Positions 1 through 7,697 of a stretch of DNA of 9,528 bases are shown piece by piece. The notes under the pieces are model-generated. The model worked only from the letters and a program-made list of their open reading frames with translations, made no database searches and was not told the origin of the DNA. The stretch comes from Cytophagales bacterium (lineage in GTDB: Bacteria; Bacteroidota; Bacteroidia; Cytophagales; Spirosomataceae): the NCBI GenBank assembly GCA_013205605.1, contig JABMMK010000288.1:1-9528 (forward strand). Reading direction: 5' to 3'. Within the stretch, counting starts at the first letter, position 1. Every line of letters starts with the position of its first letter. The position numbers and the translations under genes were made by a program.

Positions 1-2715
1 ATATTTAACGGCTAAGGTAATTTCTTTGAAGCTAGGCTCTCTCCCTAAAGCCTTCAAATATAAGGCTTTAACTAGAGATTCTCCAGTTTGATATTTTTGC
101 GCCCAAATTTCTGCTCCCTTTCGCAAGGATAAATTGAATTTATTGCCATTGGTCAACTCCAATGCCTGAAGTAAATTGGCCTGCGAGATACGACTGGTGG
201 ACACATTTTCTCTATTGGGTCTGCCTAATGCTGTTAAAAAAGGATCGTTTTTAACTAAGGAAGCTCGGGCAAATGGAATATCATTTTTAATGTCGGCAGG
301 CAACATTTTTTTAACTAGAGCTGAATCTGTGTAAAGAGGAAAGAAGGATTGGCTTACTGCATCTGCAAATTGTTCCGCTGTAATTCTACGTTTCATCATT
401 CCTTTGAATACAAAGTTTGAAGCGGTCAGCATTTGTGATTCTTTAAGACCGATCGCTGGTGTTTGATAAGTTTTAGATATCAAAATTTGTCTCATTAATC
501 GCTTCATGTCATAGCCATTGGCCGTAAAGTCAGAAGCTAACCAATCTAATAAATCTTGGCTCCAAGGTTCGTTGTCCATCATGTCAACTGGCTCCACAAT
601 TCCTCTACCCATTAATTGGGCCCACACGCGGTTAACCAAAGTTCTATATAAACGTCCATTTTTCTTTTGAACTAAAATATCGGCTAAAGACACTAAGCGC
701 TCCGCGGTAATGTTGGTCTCTTTTATTTTCCCTAAAGAACTATACAATACCCCATATCCAGCCATGCGGCCTGTTGGCAAATCACAGCGGTGAATTTCTA
801 AGGTTTTGCTTGAAAAGACATTGGCAAAAGCATAGGCGTCGTCCAACTTCCAATCGCTGATAAAACTATCATGGCAAGAAGTACATTTTAAGTTTAATCC
901 TAGGAGTACTTGGGATACGTTTTGTGCCGCTTGCATTTCAGTACTTTGACTCGAATTAATGGTTCCTCTCCATTGGATTCCTCGTATAAAACCTTCGGAT
1001 TCTTTGGTCGGACTGATTAATTCTTTAACAAAAATGTCGTACGGTTTATTGTTTTTTAATGACCCGTAAAGCCATTTGGTTATTCCAAATCGGCCATTCG
1101 TAATGTATCCAGTTCCTGAATAATCATTGCGAAGCGCATCATTCCAGAACGTCAACCAATGTTGGGCATACCCTTCATTGTTGGCTAAAAGCTTGTCAAC
1201 TAACACCTCTCTTTTATTCGATCGAGTATCACTGACAAAAGCGTTGATACTTTCTGGGCTAGGTAATAAACCGGTAACATCTAAATAAACCCGTCGAATA
1301 TACGTTTTGTCATCCACAGACTTTTGCCAAGAAATTTTATTTTTCTTGAAATAGTCATTGACAAATAAGTCAATCGGCTGATTTAATCCTGTTGCAACTT
1401 TGGGAAGAGTGGGCATCCGAGGCTCCAAAGCAGCCACCCGATACAAACTTTTTTCTGGACCTGTAGGCCAAGGAGCACCTTGTTGGATCCAATATTCCAA
1501 CATAGCGACGTCCTCTTTGCTTAAGCGCTTGCCTTTGGTTGGCATCGCATCATCATGGCCAAAAGGAAGTTTAACACGGCGGATCATATCACTTTTTTCA
1601 GGATTTCCGGGAACTAAAATAGGCCCATCTTCTCCGCCTTTAAATATAAATTCTTTTTTGTCTAAGCGTAATCCCCCTTTGGTTTTGGTGGCATTATGGC
1701 AAGCATAACAGTTATGTGCCAATATCGTTCTAACGTTGATATTTAATTCTTGTAATTGGTTCGCGTTTAAAACCTCCGGTGCTTTAGTCGGTGCATCAGA
1801 CGTATTCATGATTCGATCCTCAGAAGAACCTAAATCTTTGAAGCGGTCTACATTTTCAGCTAATTCTGATTTTTGATCTAAAGCTGTAGCTGAAGCTGTG
1901 GATTTTAAATCTGTATTAGGCCAAGGAGCCCCTTGCTTCACCCACACTTCTAATATTTCAATTTCTTTTTTAGTTAACCTTTTGCCTTTGGTGGGCATGG
2001 CATCATCATGGCTCGCAGGAAGTTTAATCCGGCGAATCATTTCACTCTTTTCAGGATGGCCAAGGACCAAGGCAGGACCTTCTTCCCCCCCTTTTAACAT
2101 ATATTCTAATGCATCTAAGCGTAATTTCCCTTTTGATTTTTTGATGCTATGGCAATCATAGCAGTGATTTGCTATGATATTTCTAGCCTCAATACCTAAG
2201 TCTTGTTTTTGATTTGGGTCTATTTTACCTTGTAGTTTCTCCACATGGAGTGAAGGATTTAAGGCAATTTTTTGAGTTTTTTCTTCTTTGCTTAGATCTA
2301 AATAATCTTCTCCGTGGGTCAACATAGCCCCATAGTGCCCCGCAAAACTTACTCCTAAAACAGTTAGAAATAAGAGTAATCGGTAGCTTTTTGTTTCTTT
2401 AGAGATGAATGCATATAGCGTTAATCCCGATAAAATAGCGGTTGCAATGCCAGACCATTGGTGTATGGTGATGGTATTTCCTGTGTAGTCGTCTTGATTG
2501 ATTAAAATAAAACCTAGGCCAACGGCCAAAGCTGCGGTGCTTGTTCCCACCCATAATATGATGCCAATCGCTGAATGAAATAGATCTGATTTTTTTCTCC
2601 AAGCAATGCATTCAAGCAATAAGCCTACCCAGAGTAAACTGATGGGAAAATGAACGACTAAAGGATGTAGTCGACCTGAAATTTGCCAAAGCTCGTTAAG
2701 TAAATTATTTTGCAC
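1..2715 (-). CDS. Membrane-anchored multi-haem protein: DUF2231-like + two cytochrome c domains + DUF1549 + DUF1553 (3' end outside window)
   Basis: A single frame of 905 codons is open from a GTG at 2715 to the left edge. An in-frame TAA at 2734-2736 fixes the N-terminus, and no ATG is available nearby. Residues 14-135 form four likely membrane helices (about 19-39, 47-72, 86-104, 112-131) beginning RLHPLVVHFP, as in DUF2231-type membrane proteins. Basic loops (RKK at 40-42; K106, K109, R112) point inward, which puts the C-terminal part in the periplasm, where c-haem is attached. Two PSCyt1-type domains follow, with CxxCH at 185-189 and 336-340. DUF1549 starts near 447 (PIDLFV) and carries a third CxxCH, CTSCH at 611-615. 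DUF1553 runs from about 655 to the edge, with LVNRVW near 690 and ALGRPNREN near 829. By family length I expect only some tens of residues to be missing. The biochemical role of this family is not established; redox or electron transfer is inferred from the haem motifs. The gene lies 97 bp beyond susD, behind a terminator. Confidence 0.9.
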   Translation of the reverse strand, partial: MQNNLLNELWQISGRLHPLVVHFPISLLWVGLLLECIAWRKKSDLFHSAIGIILWVGTSTAALAVGLGFILINQDDYTGNTITIHQWSGIATAILSGLTLYAFISKETKSYRLLLFLTVLGVSFAGHYGAMLTHGEDYLDLSKEEKTQKIALNPSLHVEKLQGKIDPNQKQDLGIEARNIIANHCYDCHSIKKSKGKLRLDALEYMLKGGEEGPALVLGHPEKSEMIRRIKLPASHDDAMPTKGKRLTKKEIEILEVWVKQGAPWPNTDLKSTASATALDQKSELAENVDRFKDLGSSEDRIMNTSDAPTKAPEVLNANQLQELNINVRTILAHNCYACHNATKTKGGLRLDKKEFIFKGGEDGPILVPGNPEKSDMIRRVKLPFGHDDAMPTKGKRLSKEDVAMLEYWIQQGAPWPTGPEKSLYRVAALEPRMPTLPKVATGLNQPIDLFVNDYFKKNKISWQKSVDDKTYIRRVYLDVTGLLPSPESINAFVSDTRSNKREVLVDKLLANNEGYAQHWLTFWNDALRNDYSGTGYITNGRFGITKWLYGSLKNNKPYDIFVKELISPTKESEGFIRGIQWRGTINSSQSTEMQAAQNVSQVLLGLNLKCTSCHDSFISDWKLDDAYAFANVFSSKTLEIHRCDLPTGRMAGYGVLYSSLGKIKETNITAERLVSLADILVQKKNGRLYRTLVNRVWAQLMGRGIVEPVDMMDNEPWSQDLLDWLASDFTANGYDMKRLMRQILISKTYQTPAIGLKESQMLTASNFVFKGMMKRRITAEQFADAVSQSFFPLYTDSALVKKMLPADIKNDIPFARASLVKNDPFLTALGRPNRENVSTSRISQANLLQALELTNGNKFNLSLRKGAEIWAQKYQTGESLVKALYLKALGREPSFKEITLAVKY
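1465..2166 (-). repeat. Tandem duplication of a cytochrome c (PSCyt1) domain inside the DUF1549/DUF1553 gene
   Basis: The two copies are 1918-2166 (residues 184-266) and 1465-1713 (residues 335-417), offset by 151 residues (453 bp). Aligned by hand without gaps, 54 of 83 residues are identical. Both copies share C-Y-x-C-H, KGxLRLD, KGGE, PEKS, MIRR, KLP, HDDAMPTKGKRL and QGAPWP. The linker between them (about 267-334) is low-complexity, rich in Ala, Thr, Lys and Glu, and not obviously repeated. The similarity is also visible in the DNA, consistent with internal duplication followed by divergence. Confidence 0.9.
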
Positions 2716-2743
2716 TGATACGTAATTATTTAATTAGGCTGTT

Positions 2744-2785
2744 AAAAACTTGCGATGCAAACCTATTCAGATTTACATCGCAAGT
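2744..2785 (-). terminator. Rho-independent terminator after susD
   Basis: Read on the minus strand, ACTTGCGATG (2785-2776) pairs perfectly with CATCGCAAGT (2757-2748). A C/A mismatch and three further A-T pairs may extend the stem inward. A run of five T follows (2748-2744). The hairpin begins 27 nt past the susD stop codon. It should close the susC-susD transcript, and it lies only about 30 nt before the GTG of the next gene. Confidence 0.85.
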
Positions 2786-2812
2786 GAATGTTAAATATAA
2801 TGAATTGAATAA

Positions 2813-4321
2813 TTATAAATACCCTGGATTCTGAGTTAAATTTTTATTAATCAAAATCTGTGCTGCTGGAATCGGCAAATAATATTCAAAGTCAGAATAC
2901 ACATAATCTAGTGCATTGAATGCAATTCCACCTCTAACAACGGTTGGATTTACTTTTTCTCCTGCTCCGTGTACATTCATTAAGGCTGTCAATTGTGAAG
3001 GTGTATTTGTTCTTTGCAGATCAAACCAACGGTGGTTCTCAAAAGCAAGTTCAACACGTCTTTCTTTTAATACAGCTGTTCTGAAAGCGTCTTTAGATAA
3101 ACCATCTAAGGCAGCTAAGCCGGCTCTTTTTCTTACTTGGTTTAAGTAATCATACGCCTCAGCATTAGGTCCCGAAGCCTCATTGATGGATTCTGCCAAC
3201 ATCAATAATACGTCAGAATACCTCAAAACAGGCCAGTTATTATCCGTACGACCCGTAATGGTGTGCGTATATTGGTATTTGCTTACATATGGGATATCTC
3301 TATAAACTCCATTTAAAGTATAGCCAAGTTGCAAAGAAATTGCTTTTCTCACATCACCCGCTTCATAGGCATTGATCATCTCACGCGTAGGAATATTTCT
3401 ACCGCTTGGGGCTGTATTGGCGAATCCTGTTATGGCACCTAGTGAAAGTCTTGGAGCAAAAACATACATGAAGTTACTTTGCTCTCCCAAGTCATTTCCC
3501 CCTTGGTATTGAACCTCGAAAATAGACTCAACTCCGTTCTTTTTAGCCGGATCAAAATTGTCCTTATAGTTTGCATTCAAAGCATATCCTAAAGAAGTTA
3601 CTTGCTTTAAAGTAGAGCTAGCTGCCGCATAATTTTTCTGCGTTAAGTAAACTTTTCCTAATAAACTTAGGGCAGCTCCTTGCGATGCACGACCTTTTAA
3701 AGCAGGCATAGCGGGAAGCAATTTTGATGCATCAGCTAAATCGGATAATATTTGCTTGTACACATCTGCTTGCGGAGATCTCTTTAAATCAAAGGCCTCA
3801 TTTGGATTTGTTAACGTTTTGGTAGCCAAAACTACATCTCCAAAATAACGCACTAAATTAAAGTAGTGATAGGCGCGAATAAATTTGAATTCTCCTTCCA
3901 AAACTCCTTTAGCCGTCGCGTCAATTTTACTTGTAGCTAATTTTTCCAATGCATAATTGATGTTGTACATCGTAGAATAATGGTTATTCCATAATGCACC
4001 TATTTCTCCATTACCTTGATTCACTGTGGAATATTCAAAAGCTTCCCAACCAGCTGCACCCCCACGATTTAAAGGGTCAAAATCAAAGGTTGTATTATCC
4101 GACATTATTTCTTGTTGGATATAGGCAGAGTTGGTTATTCCCTGCAATTGACCATATACTCCATTCAAGGCTTGCTCGAATTGCGTCTGATTCTGATAGA
4201 ACAAATCGCGACCTATTCTTGTAGGGTCGGTTGTTGTCAGAAAGTCCTCTTTACACGATATCTGTGTCAAGCAAAGGGACAAGATGATATAAAATGATAT
4301 TTTTTTCATGTTTCGATTCAT
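2813..4321 (-). CDS. SusD/RagB-family surface glycan-binding lipoprotein
   Basis: This 502-residue protein is the partner of the SusC transporter encoded just upstream; SusD proteins cap the SusC barrel and bind the incoming substrate. A lipoprotein signal (basic MKK then a hydrophobic stretch) ends at SC, giving lipidated Cys23. The next residues, K-E-D, resemble the Bacteroidota lipoprotein surface-export signal. Typical SusD features follow: the TPR-like helix RAYHYFNLVRYFGDV near 149-163, NWPVLRYSDVLLMLAE near 362-377, YLNQVRKRAGL near 392-402, ERRVELAFENHRWFDLQR near 420-437, and the C-terminal YLPIPAAQILINKNLTQNPGY. Length and domain order are normal for the family. The start ATG overlaps the susC stop; Met5 is an alternative start that would leave a more standard MKK signal. 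The binding specificity cannot be read from the sequence. Confidence 0.96.
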   Translation of the reverse strand: MNRNMKKISFYIILSLCLTQISCKEDFLTTTDPTRIGRDLFYQNQTQFEQALNGVYGQLQGITNSAYIQQEIMSDNTTFDFDPLNRGGAAGWEAFEYSTVNQGNGEIGALWNNHYSTMYNINYALEKLATSKIDATAKGVLEGEFKFIRAYHYFNLVRYFGDVVLATKTLTNPNEAFDLKRSPQADVYKQILSDLADASKLLPAMPALKGRASQGAALSLLGKVYLTQKNYAAASSTLKQVTSLGYALNANYKDNFDPAKKNGVESIFEVQYQGGNDLGEQSNFMYVFAPRLSLGAITGFANTAPSGRNIPTREMINAYEAGDVRKAISLQLGYTLNGVYRDIPYVSKYQYTHTITGRTDNNWPVLRYSDVLLMLAESINEASGPNAEAYDYLNQVRKRAGLAALDGLSKDAFRTAVLKERRVELAFENHRWFDLQRTNTPSQLTALMNVHGAGEKVNPTVVRGGIAFNALDYVYSDFEYYLPIPAAQILINKNLTQNPGYL

Positions 4322-4323
4322 TA
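4319..4323 (-). other. TAATG stop/start overlap between susC and susD
   Basis: On the minus strand the susC stop TAA (4323-4321) shares its last A with the ATG of susD (4321-4319). No Shine-Dalgarno sequence is evident, so re-initiation or coupled translation is the likely way the two partners are made in balance. If translation instead starts at Met5 of SusD (ATG at 4309-4307), the overlap disappears. Confidence 0.7.
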
Positions 4324-7300
4324 TAAGTTTAATTTGATACCTACTGCTAATGTACGTGGAACTGGATATGACTCATCGTCATTATTCAATTCTGTACCTC
4401 CTCTTACTCCCGCATCTGGATTGTTTCCAGGGTAGTTCGTAAACAAGAATAGGTTATTAGCCGTAAAGAAAATTCGTGCATCACTGAATACCGATTTCAA
4501 TTTAGGTAATGTATACCCTAATGTAACCGCTTTCAACCAGATGTAGCTAGCGTCATAAACATAACGCTCACTACTTTCACGCGACCACTTAAAGTAGTTG
4601 GTACCACCTTGAGAGTTCTTATCATTTGGATTGGATCCAGGATTAGCGGCGGAGCGCCAACGATCCTTCGCCTTGGTTAATACGTTGAACACACCATCCA
4701 TATTCATGGTTGATGCTTCAATGTTACGGTAGATATCAAAATTTTGAGATCCAACAAATAACACATTTATGTCAAAATTACGGTAGTCCGCTGCAACAGT
4801 CCAGCCCCAAGTGAAGTCAGGATTTGGATTACCAATTTCAACCATGTCTTGCGTATCATAAGAAACAACGCCGTCACCATTGGTATCTGCAAACTTCATA
4901 CCTCCAGGGATCACACCATCTTGCTTAGCCCAAGCGTCGATTTCTGCTTGCGTATTGAAAATACCCATTTTCTTATACCCATAAATCATACCGATCGGTC
5001 TGCCTACTTTCATTACGTTATATCCACCGTAGAAACTACCGTAATACAACATGTCATTGGCTCCTTTGATCGCTAAGATTGTACTTCTGTTCGCAGAAAT
5101 GTTCAAATTAGTTCTGAAGTTTACAGGTCCAAGATTAGATCTATAATCAACACTTAATTCGATACCTTTATTTTCTACCTGACCAATGTTATCCAAACTG
5201 GTTGTAAAACCAGAAACGGCTGGGATCTGTACAGGAAGTAACATGTCATTGGTCAACTTTCTATAATACTCAAACGTGAAAGTTAATTTGTTATTAAACG
5301 TTGCTAAGTCCAAACCTAAATCTAATTGGTCTGATTTCTCCCATTTCAAAGAAGCATTTGCAAATGAACTTATCACCTTTCCAGCTGCAAATGAATTGTT
5401 TAAAATGTAGTTATTTATTCCAACGAAAGCTAAACTTGAGTAGTTACCGATGTTATTGTTACCCGTCACACCCCAGCTCGCACGCAATTTCATGTCATTG
5501 ATAAATGGTAAATCTTTCATGAATGATTCTTCCGAAATTCTCCAGCCGATAGATGCTGCAGGGAAGTCTCCAAACTTATTGAATTCACCAAAACGTGAAC
5601 TACCTTCTCTTCTAAAAGATGCTGACAATAAATATTTGTCTTTGTATGAGTAGTTGGCACGCGCAAAATAAGCCATTAAAGTCCAGCCATTCTCATATGA
5701 GTTAGATGACTTAATAGAAGCCGCACCCACATACCGAACTAAATCATCAGGGAATGTATTTCCTGCTGCATCTATTCCATATAAATTCTCTTCTTGAGCT
5801 GTGAAACCAAGCATGGCATCCAATTTTTGGTCTTCACCAATTTTAGGATTGTAAGTCAATAATTGGTCAAATGAATAGTTGAACAATCGGTCTGTGATAT
5901 CTCTAGCTGTAGCAATCCTAGGTGGAGCACCCGCTGTACCAGATGCCACGGAGTTTCCGATGGTAGAAGGTACATATTCCTTAAATGCATTGTAGTTCAA
6001 TTTGGCATTGGCTGAAGACTTAAACTTCAACGAAGGCAATATAGTGAACTCAGCAAAAGCATTCGCTAACACGTCGGCAATATTTCTCCTACGAGTAACA
6101 TTTTGAAGCAAAAATAAAGGATTTGGGAAACCAAAAGCTCCGTCAACTCCACCGATATAAGGCCTCATAGATCCGTCAGCGTTATAGATAGGTTCACGTG
6201 GATCCATTAAAAGAGCTCCACCCACTAATGCACTTCGTCCGTCCGTATTGGCAATGTTTTGCTTTGTAATACTTCCATTTACATTTACACCTACATTTAA
6301 GAACTTATTAATCTGACCTCCTATGTTACTACGAATAGATACTCGCTCATAATCTGTATTGACAATAGATCCTGCTTCTTTGTAGTAACCTACTGAAAAC
6401 ATCGATTTCACAGGTCCTTTACCTGATGTAATAGTTAAATTGGCATCCGTATACGGAGCATTATTATTTAGTATCGCACCAAACCAATCCGTTGAAAATT
6501 TAGTTTGCTCTGGATAACGATAGCCTAATGGCACATCTAGAAGCGTTGGTTCTTTTTGCTTGAAATACCTAAAATTATCTTCAAATACCTCTTTTTTGAA
6601 CTGCGCAAATTCAACTCCATTTAATACAGGAGTCTTGCGTGATTCTGGAATATTTTGAATACCATAATCTAAGGTAAAGTTGATGTTAACTTTACCATCT
6701 TTAGCATTTTTGGTATTAATTAAAACCACACCATTTGATCCTCTAGCACCGTAAATCGCAGTAGAAGCCGCATCCTTTAAGATGGAAATGCTTTCAATAT
6801 CATTTGGGTTAAAGTTTTGACCTACCGAGGTACCCACGACAAAACCGTCGATTACATACAATGGATCACTACCAGCTCCCAAAGAACCGATTCCACGTAC
6901 ACGAACCTCAAACAATCCACCAGGTGTACCACTTTTTTGCTTCACAGTAACACCTGCTGCACGTCCTTGTAGCATTTGGTTTAAATTGTTCGCTGGTTGC
7001 TCACCGATATCCTTCATCCCAATCACCGAAATGGCTGAGGTAATATCTTGCTTTCTTTGAGAACCATAACCCACGACAACCACTTCAGAAAGCTCTTTCA
7101 AGTTATCTTCTAATGTTACGTCAATGATGGCACGGTTTCTAACCGTTTCAGATTTACTAGTCATCCCTACAGATGAGAAAACAAGGACTGAATTTGCCCC
7201 TGAACCTACTTTGATGGTATAATTACCATCAGCACTTGTTACGCTACCATTGCTGGTACCTTTTTCCGTTACGGAAACACCAGGAATTCCTGTCCCGTCA

Positions 7301-7392
7301 GATGAGCTAACTTTTCCTTTCACTTGCAGACTTTGCGCAAATCCCTGGAAAATCAATAGCATCATGAATAATGTTAATTGAATTTTTTTCAT
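4321..7392 (-). CDS. SusC/RagA-family TonB-linked outer-membrane transporter
   Basis: This 1023-residue outer-membrane barrel would import glycans or other large nutrients using TonB energy, with SusD as its lid. The signal peptide MKKIQLTLFMMLLIFQGFA is probably cleaved near residues 19-20. A carboxypeptidase-regulatory-like domain occupies about 22-96 (VKGKVSSSDG, GIPGVSV, VTSADGNYTI). The TonB-box region is LSEVVVVGYGSQRKQDIT at 101-118. The plug domain covers about 113-228 and carries the SusC signature: DPLYVIDG near 176-183, then NPNDIESISILKDAAS and AIYGARGSNGVVLI. The rest is beta-barrel, ending VGIKLNL. There is no STN domain, so signalling through a FecR/anti-sigma pathway is not indicated. 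A 305-bp spacer precedes the gene, and it is probably the first gene of a susC-susD operon. Length is typical of the family and the frame is intact. Confidence 0.97.
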   Translation of the reverse strand: MKKIQLTLFMMLLIFQGFAQSLQVKGKVSSSDGTGIPGVSVTEKGTSNGSVTSADGNYTIKVGSGANSVLVFSSVGMTSKSETVRNRAIIDVTLEDNLKELSEVVVVGYGSQRKQDITSAISVIGMKDIGEQPANNLNQMLQGRAAGVTVKQKSGTPGGLFEVRVRGIGSLGAGSDPLYVIDGFVVGTSVGQNFNPNDIESISILKDAASTAIYGARGSNGVVLINTKNAKDGKVNINFTLDYGIQNIPESRKTPVLNGVEFAQFKKEVFEDNFRYFKQKEPTLLDVPLGYRYPEQTKFSTDWFGAILNNNAPYTDANLTITSGKGPVKSMFSVGYYKEAGSIVNTDYERVSIRSNIGGQINKFLNVGVNVNGSITKQNIANTDGRSALVGGALLMDPREPIYNADGSMRPYIGGVDGAFGFPNPLFLLQNVTRRRNIADVLANAFAEFTILPSLKFKSSANAKLNYNAFKEYVPSTIGNSVASGTAGAPPRIATARDITDRLFNYSFDQLLTYNPKIGEDQKLDAMLGFTAQEENLYGIDAAGNTFPDDLVRYVGAASIKSSNSYENGWTLMAYFARANYSYKDKYLLSASFRREGSSRFGEFNKFGDFPAASIGWRISEESFMKDLPFINDMKLRASWGVTGNNNIGNYSSLAFVGINNYILNNSFAAGKVISSFANASLKWEKSDQLDLGLDLATFNNKLTFTFEYYRKLTNDMLLPVQIPAVSGFTTSLDNIGQVENKGIELSVDYRSNLGPVNFRTNLNISANRSTILAIKGANDMLYYGSFYGGYNVMKVGRPIGMIYGYKKMGIFNTQAEIDAWAKQDGVIPGGMKFADTNGDGVVSYDTQDMVEIGNPNPDFTWGWTVAADYRNFDINVLFVGSQNFDIYRNIEASTMNMDGVFNVLTKAKDRWRSAANPGSNPNDKNSQGGTNYFKWSRESSERYVYDASYIWLKAVTLGYTLPKLKSVFSDARIFFTANNLFLFTNYPGNNPDAGVRGGTELNNDDESYPVPRTLAVGIKLNL

Positions 7393-7455
7393 AGAAATGA
7401 TTTTAGGTAAATTAAGTTTAATACAATGCCTAAAAATATATTTTATTATTTTGCG

Positions 7456-7483
7456 AACTATCCTTATAGCCCTAAGGATAGTT
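7456..7483 (-). promoter_or_regulatory. Perfect 11-bp inverted repeat upstream of susC (leader hairpin or operator)
   Basis: AACTATCCTTA (7456-7466) and TAAGGATAGTT (7473-7483) are exact reverse complements around a 6-base spacer, TAGCCC. The element ends about 63 bp before the susC start codon. Neither strand has a T-tract directly after it, so it does not look like a terminator. It could be a dimeric regulator's binding site or a hairpin in the susC 5' leader. Which one cannot be decided from the sequence. Confidence 0.6.
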
Positions 7484-7506
7484 TAATATTGTACCAAAAA
7501 AATACA

Positions 7507-7537
7507 ATAAATTAGGCCTTTATTTGATTATTTCAAA
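7507..7537 (-). promoter_or_regulatory. Weak candidate promoter for susC
   Basis: On the minus strand TTTG (7537-7534) is followed after 19 bp by TAATTTAT (7514-7507). The spacing suits the Bacteroidota -33 TTG / -7 TAnnTTTG arrangement, but the -7 element misses two consensus positions. If real, transcription would begin near 7500 and the inverted repeat at 7456-7483 would lie inside a leader of about 110 nt. This is a guess from spacing only. Confidence 0.2.
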
Positions 7538-7636
7538 GTATTTATAAAAAAGGCTAATGACTTGCTTTCAAAAAAAGTATGAATTTTATAACATTTTTTG
7601 TAGGCATGTTCATAAAATTGATTTATGATTTGTTAC

Positions 7637-7674
7637 AAAAAAATCCACCACTCTAATTAAGAATGATGGATTTT
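7637..7674 (-). terminator. Rho-independent terminator after the lactonase gene
   Basis: Read on the minus strand, a 15-bp stem runs from AAAATCCATCATTCT (7674-7660) to AGAGTGGTGGATTTT (7654-7640), with two G-T wobble pairs and a 5-base loop. A T-tract of seven (7643-7637) overlaps and follows it. The hairpin starts 24 nt past the lactonase stop codon, so the lactonase transcript probably ends here, separate from susC. Confidence 0.87.
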
Positions 7675-7697
7675 CAAAATTGTATTAGCATGTAGTA

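Larger units (their letters stand above)
7393..7697. other. Intergenic spacer between the lactonase gene and susC
   Basis: This 305-bp, very AT-rich stretch shows no credible coding frame. It holds the lactonase terminator at 7637-7674 and a perfect 11-bp inverted repeat at 7456-7483. A weak 7-bp A/T-rich palindrome, TCATAAA/TTTATGA, lies at 7610-7628. The susC promoter must lie in this spacer or further upstream. No strong match to the Bacteroidota -7 consensus TAnnTTTG is present on the minus strand. Confidence 0.8.

Noticed and set aside
1400..1708. Open frames on the plus strand at 1400-1708 and 1898-2161 whose translations resemble each other
   Set aside because: They are antisense reflections of the two duplicated cytochrome domains; their similarity comes from the repeat on the minus strand.
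2399..2611. Minus-strand frame of 70 codons
   Set aside because: It lies in a different frame within the membrane domain of the long haem-protein gene, whose own frame is continuous and matches known domains.
2916..5653. Several short plus-strand frames opposite susD and susC
   Set aside because: They have no recognisable domains or start context and lie fully antisense to strongly supported genes.
7456..7483. Inverted repeat considered as a terminator or an insertion-sequence end
   Set aside because: There is no T-tract on either side, and no transposase, target duplication or second copy in the window.
7610..7628. 7-bp palindrome TCATAAA/TTTATGA, resembling a CRP/FNR-like half-site pair
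   Set aside because: It is short, made almost only of A and T in an AT-rich spacer, and expected by chance.
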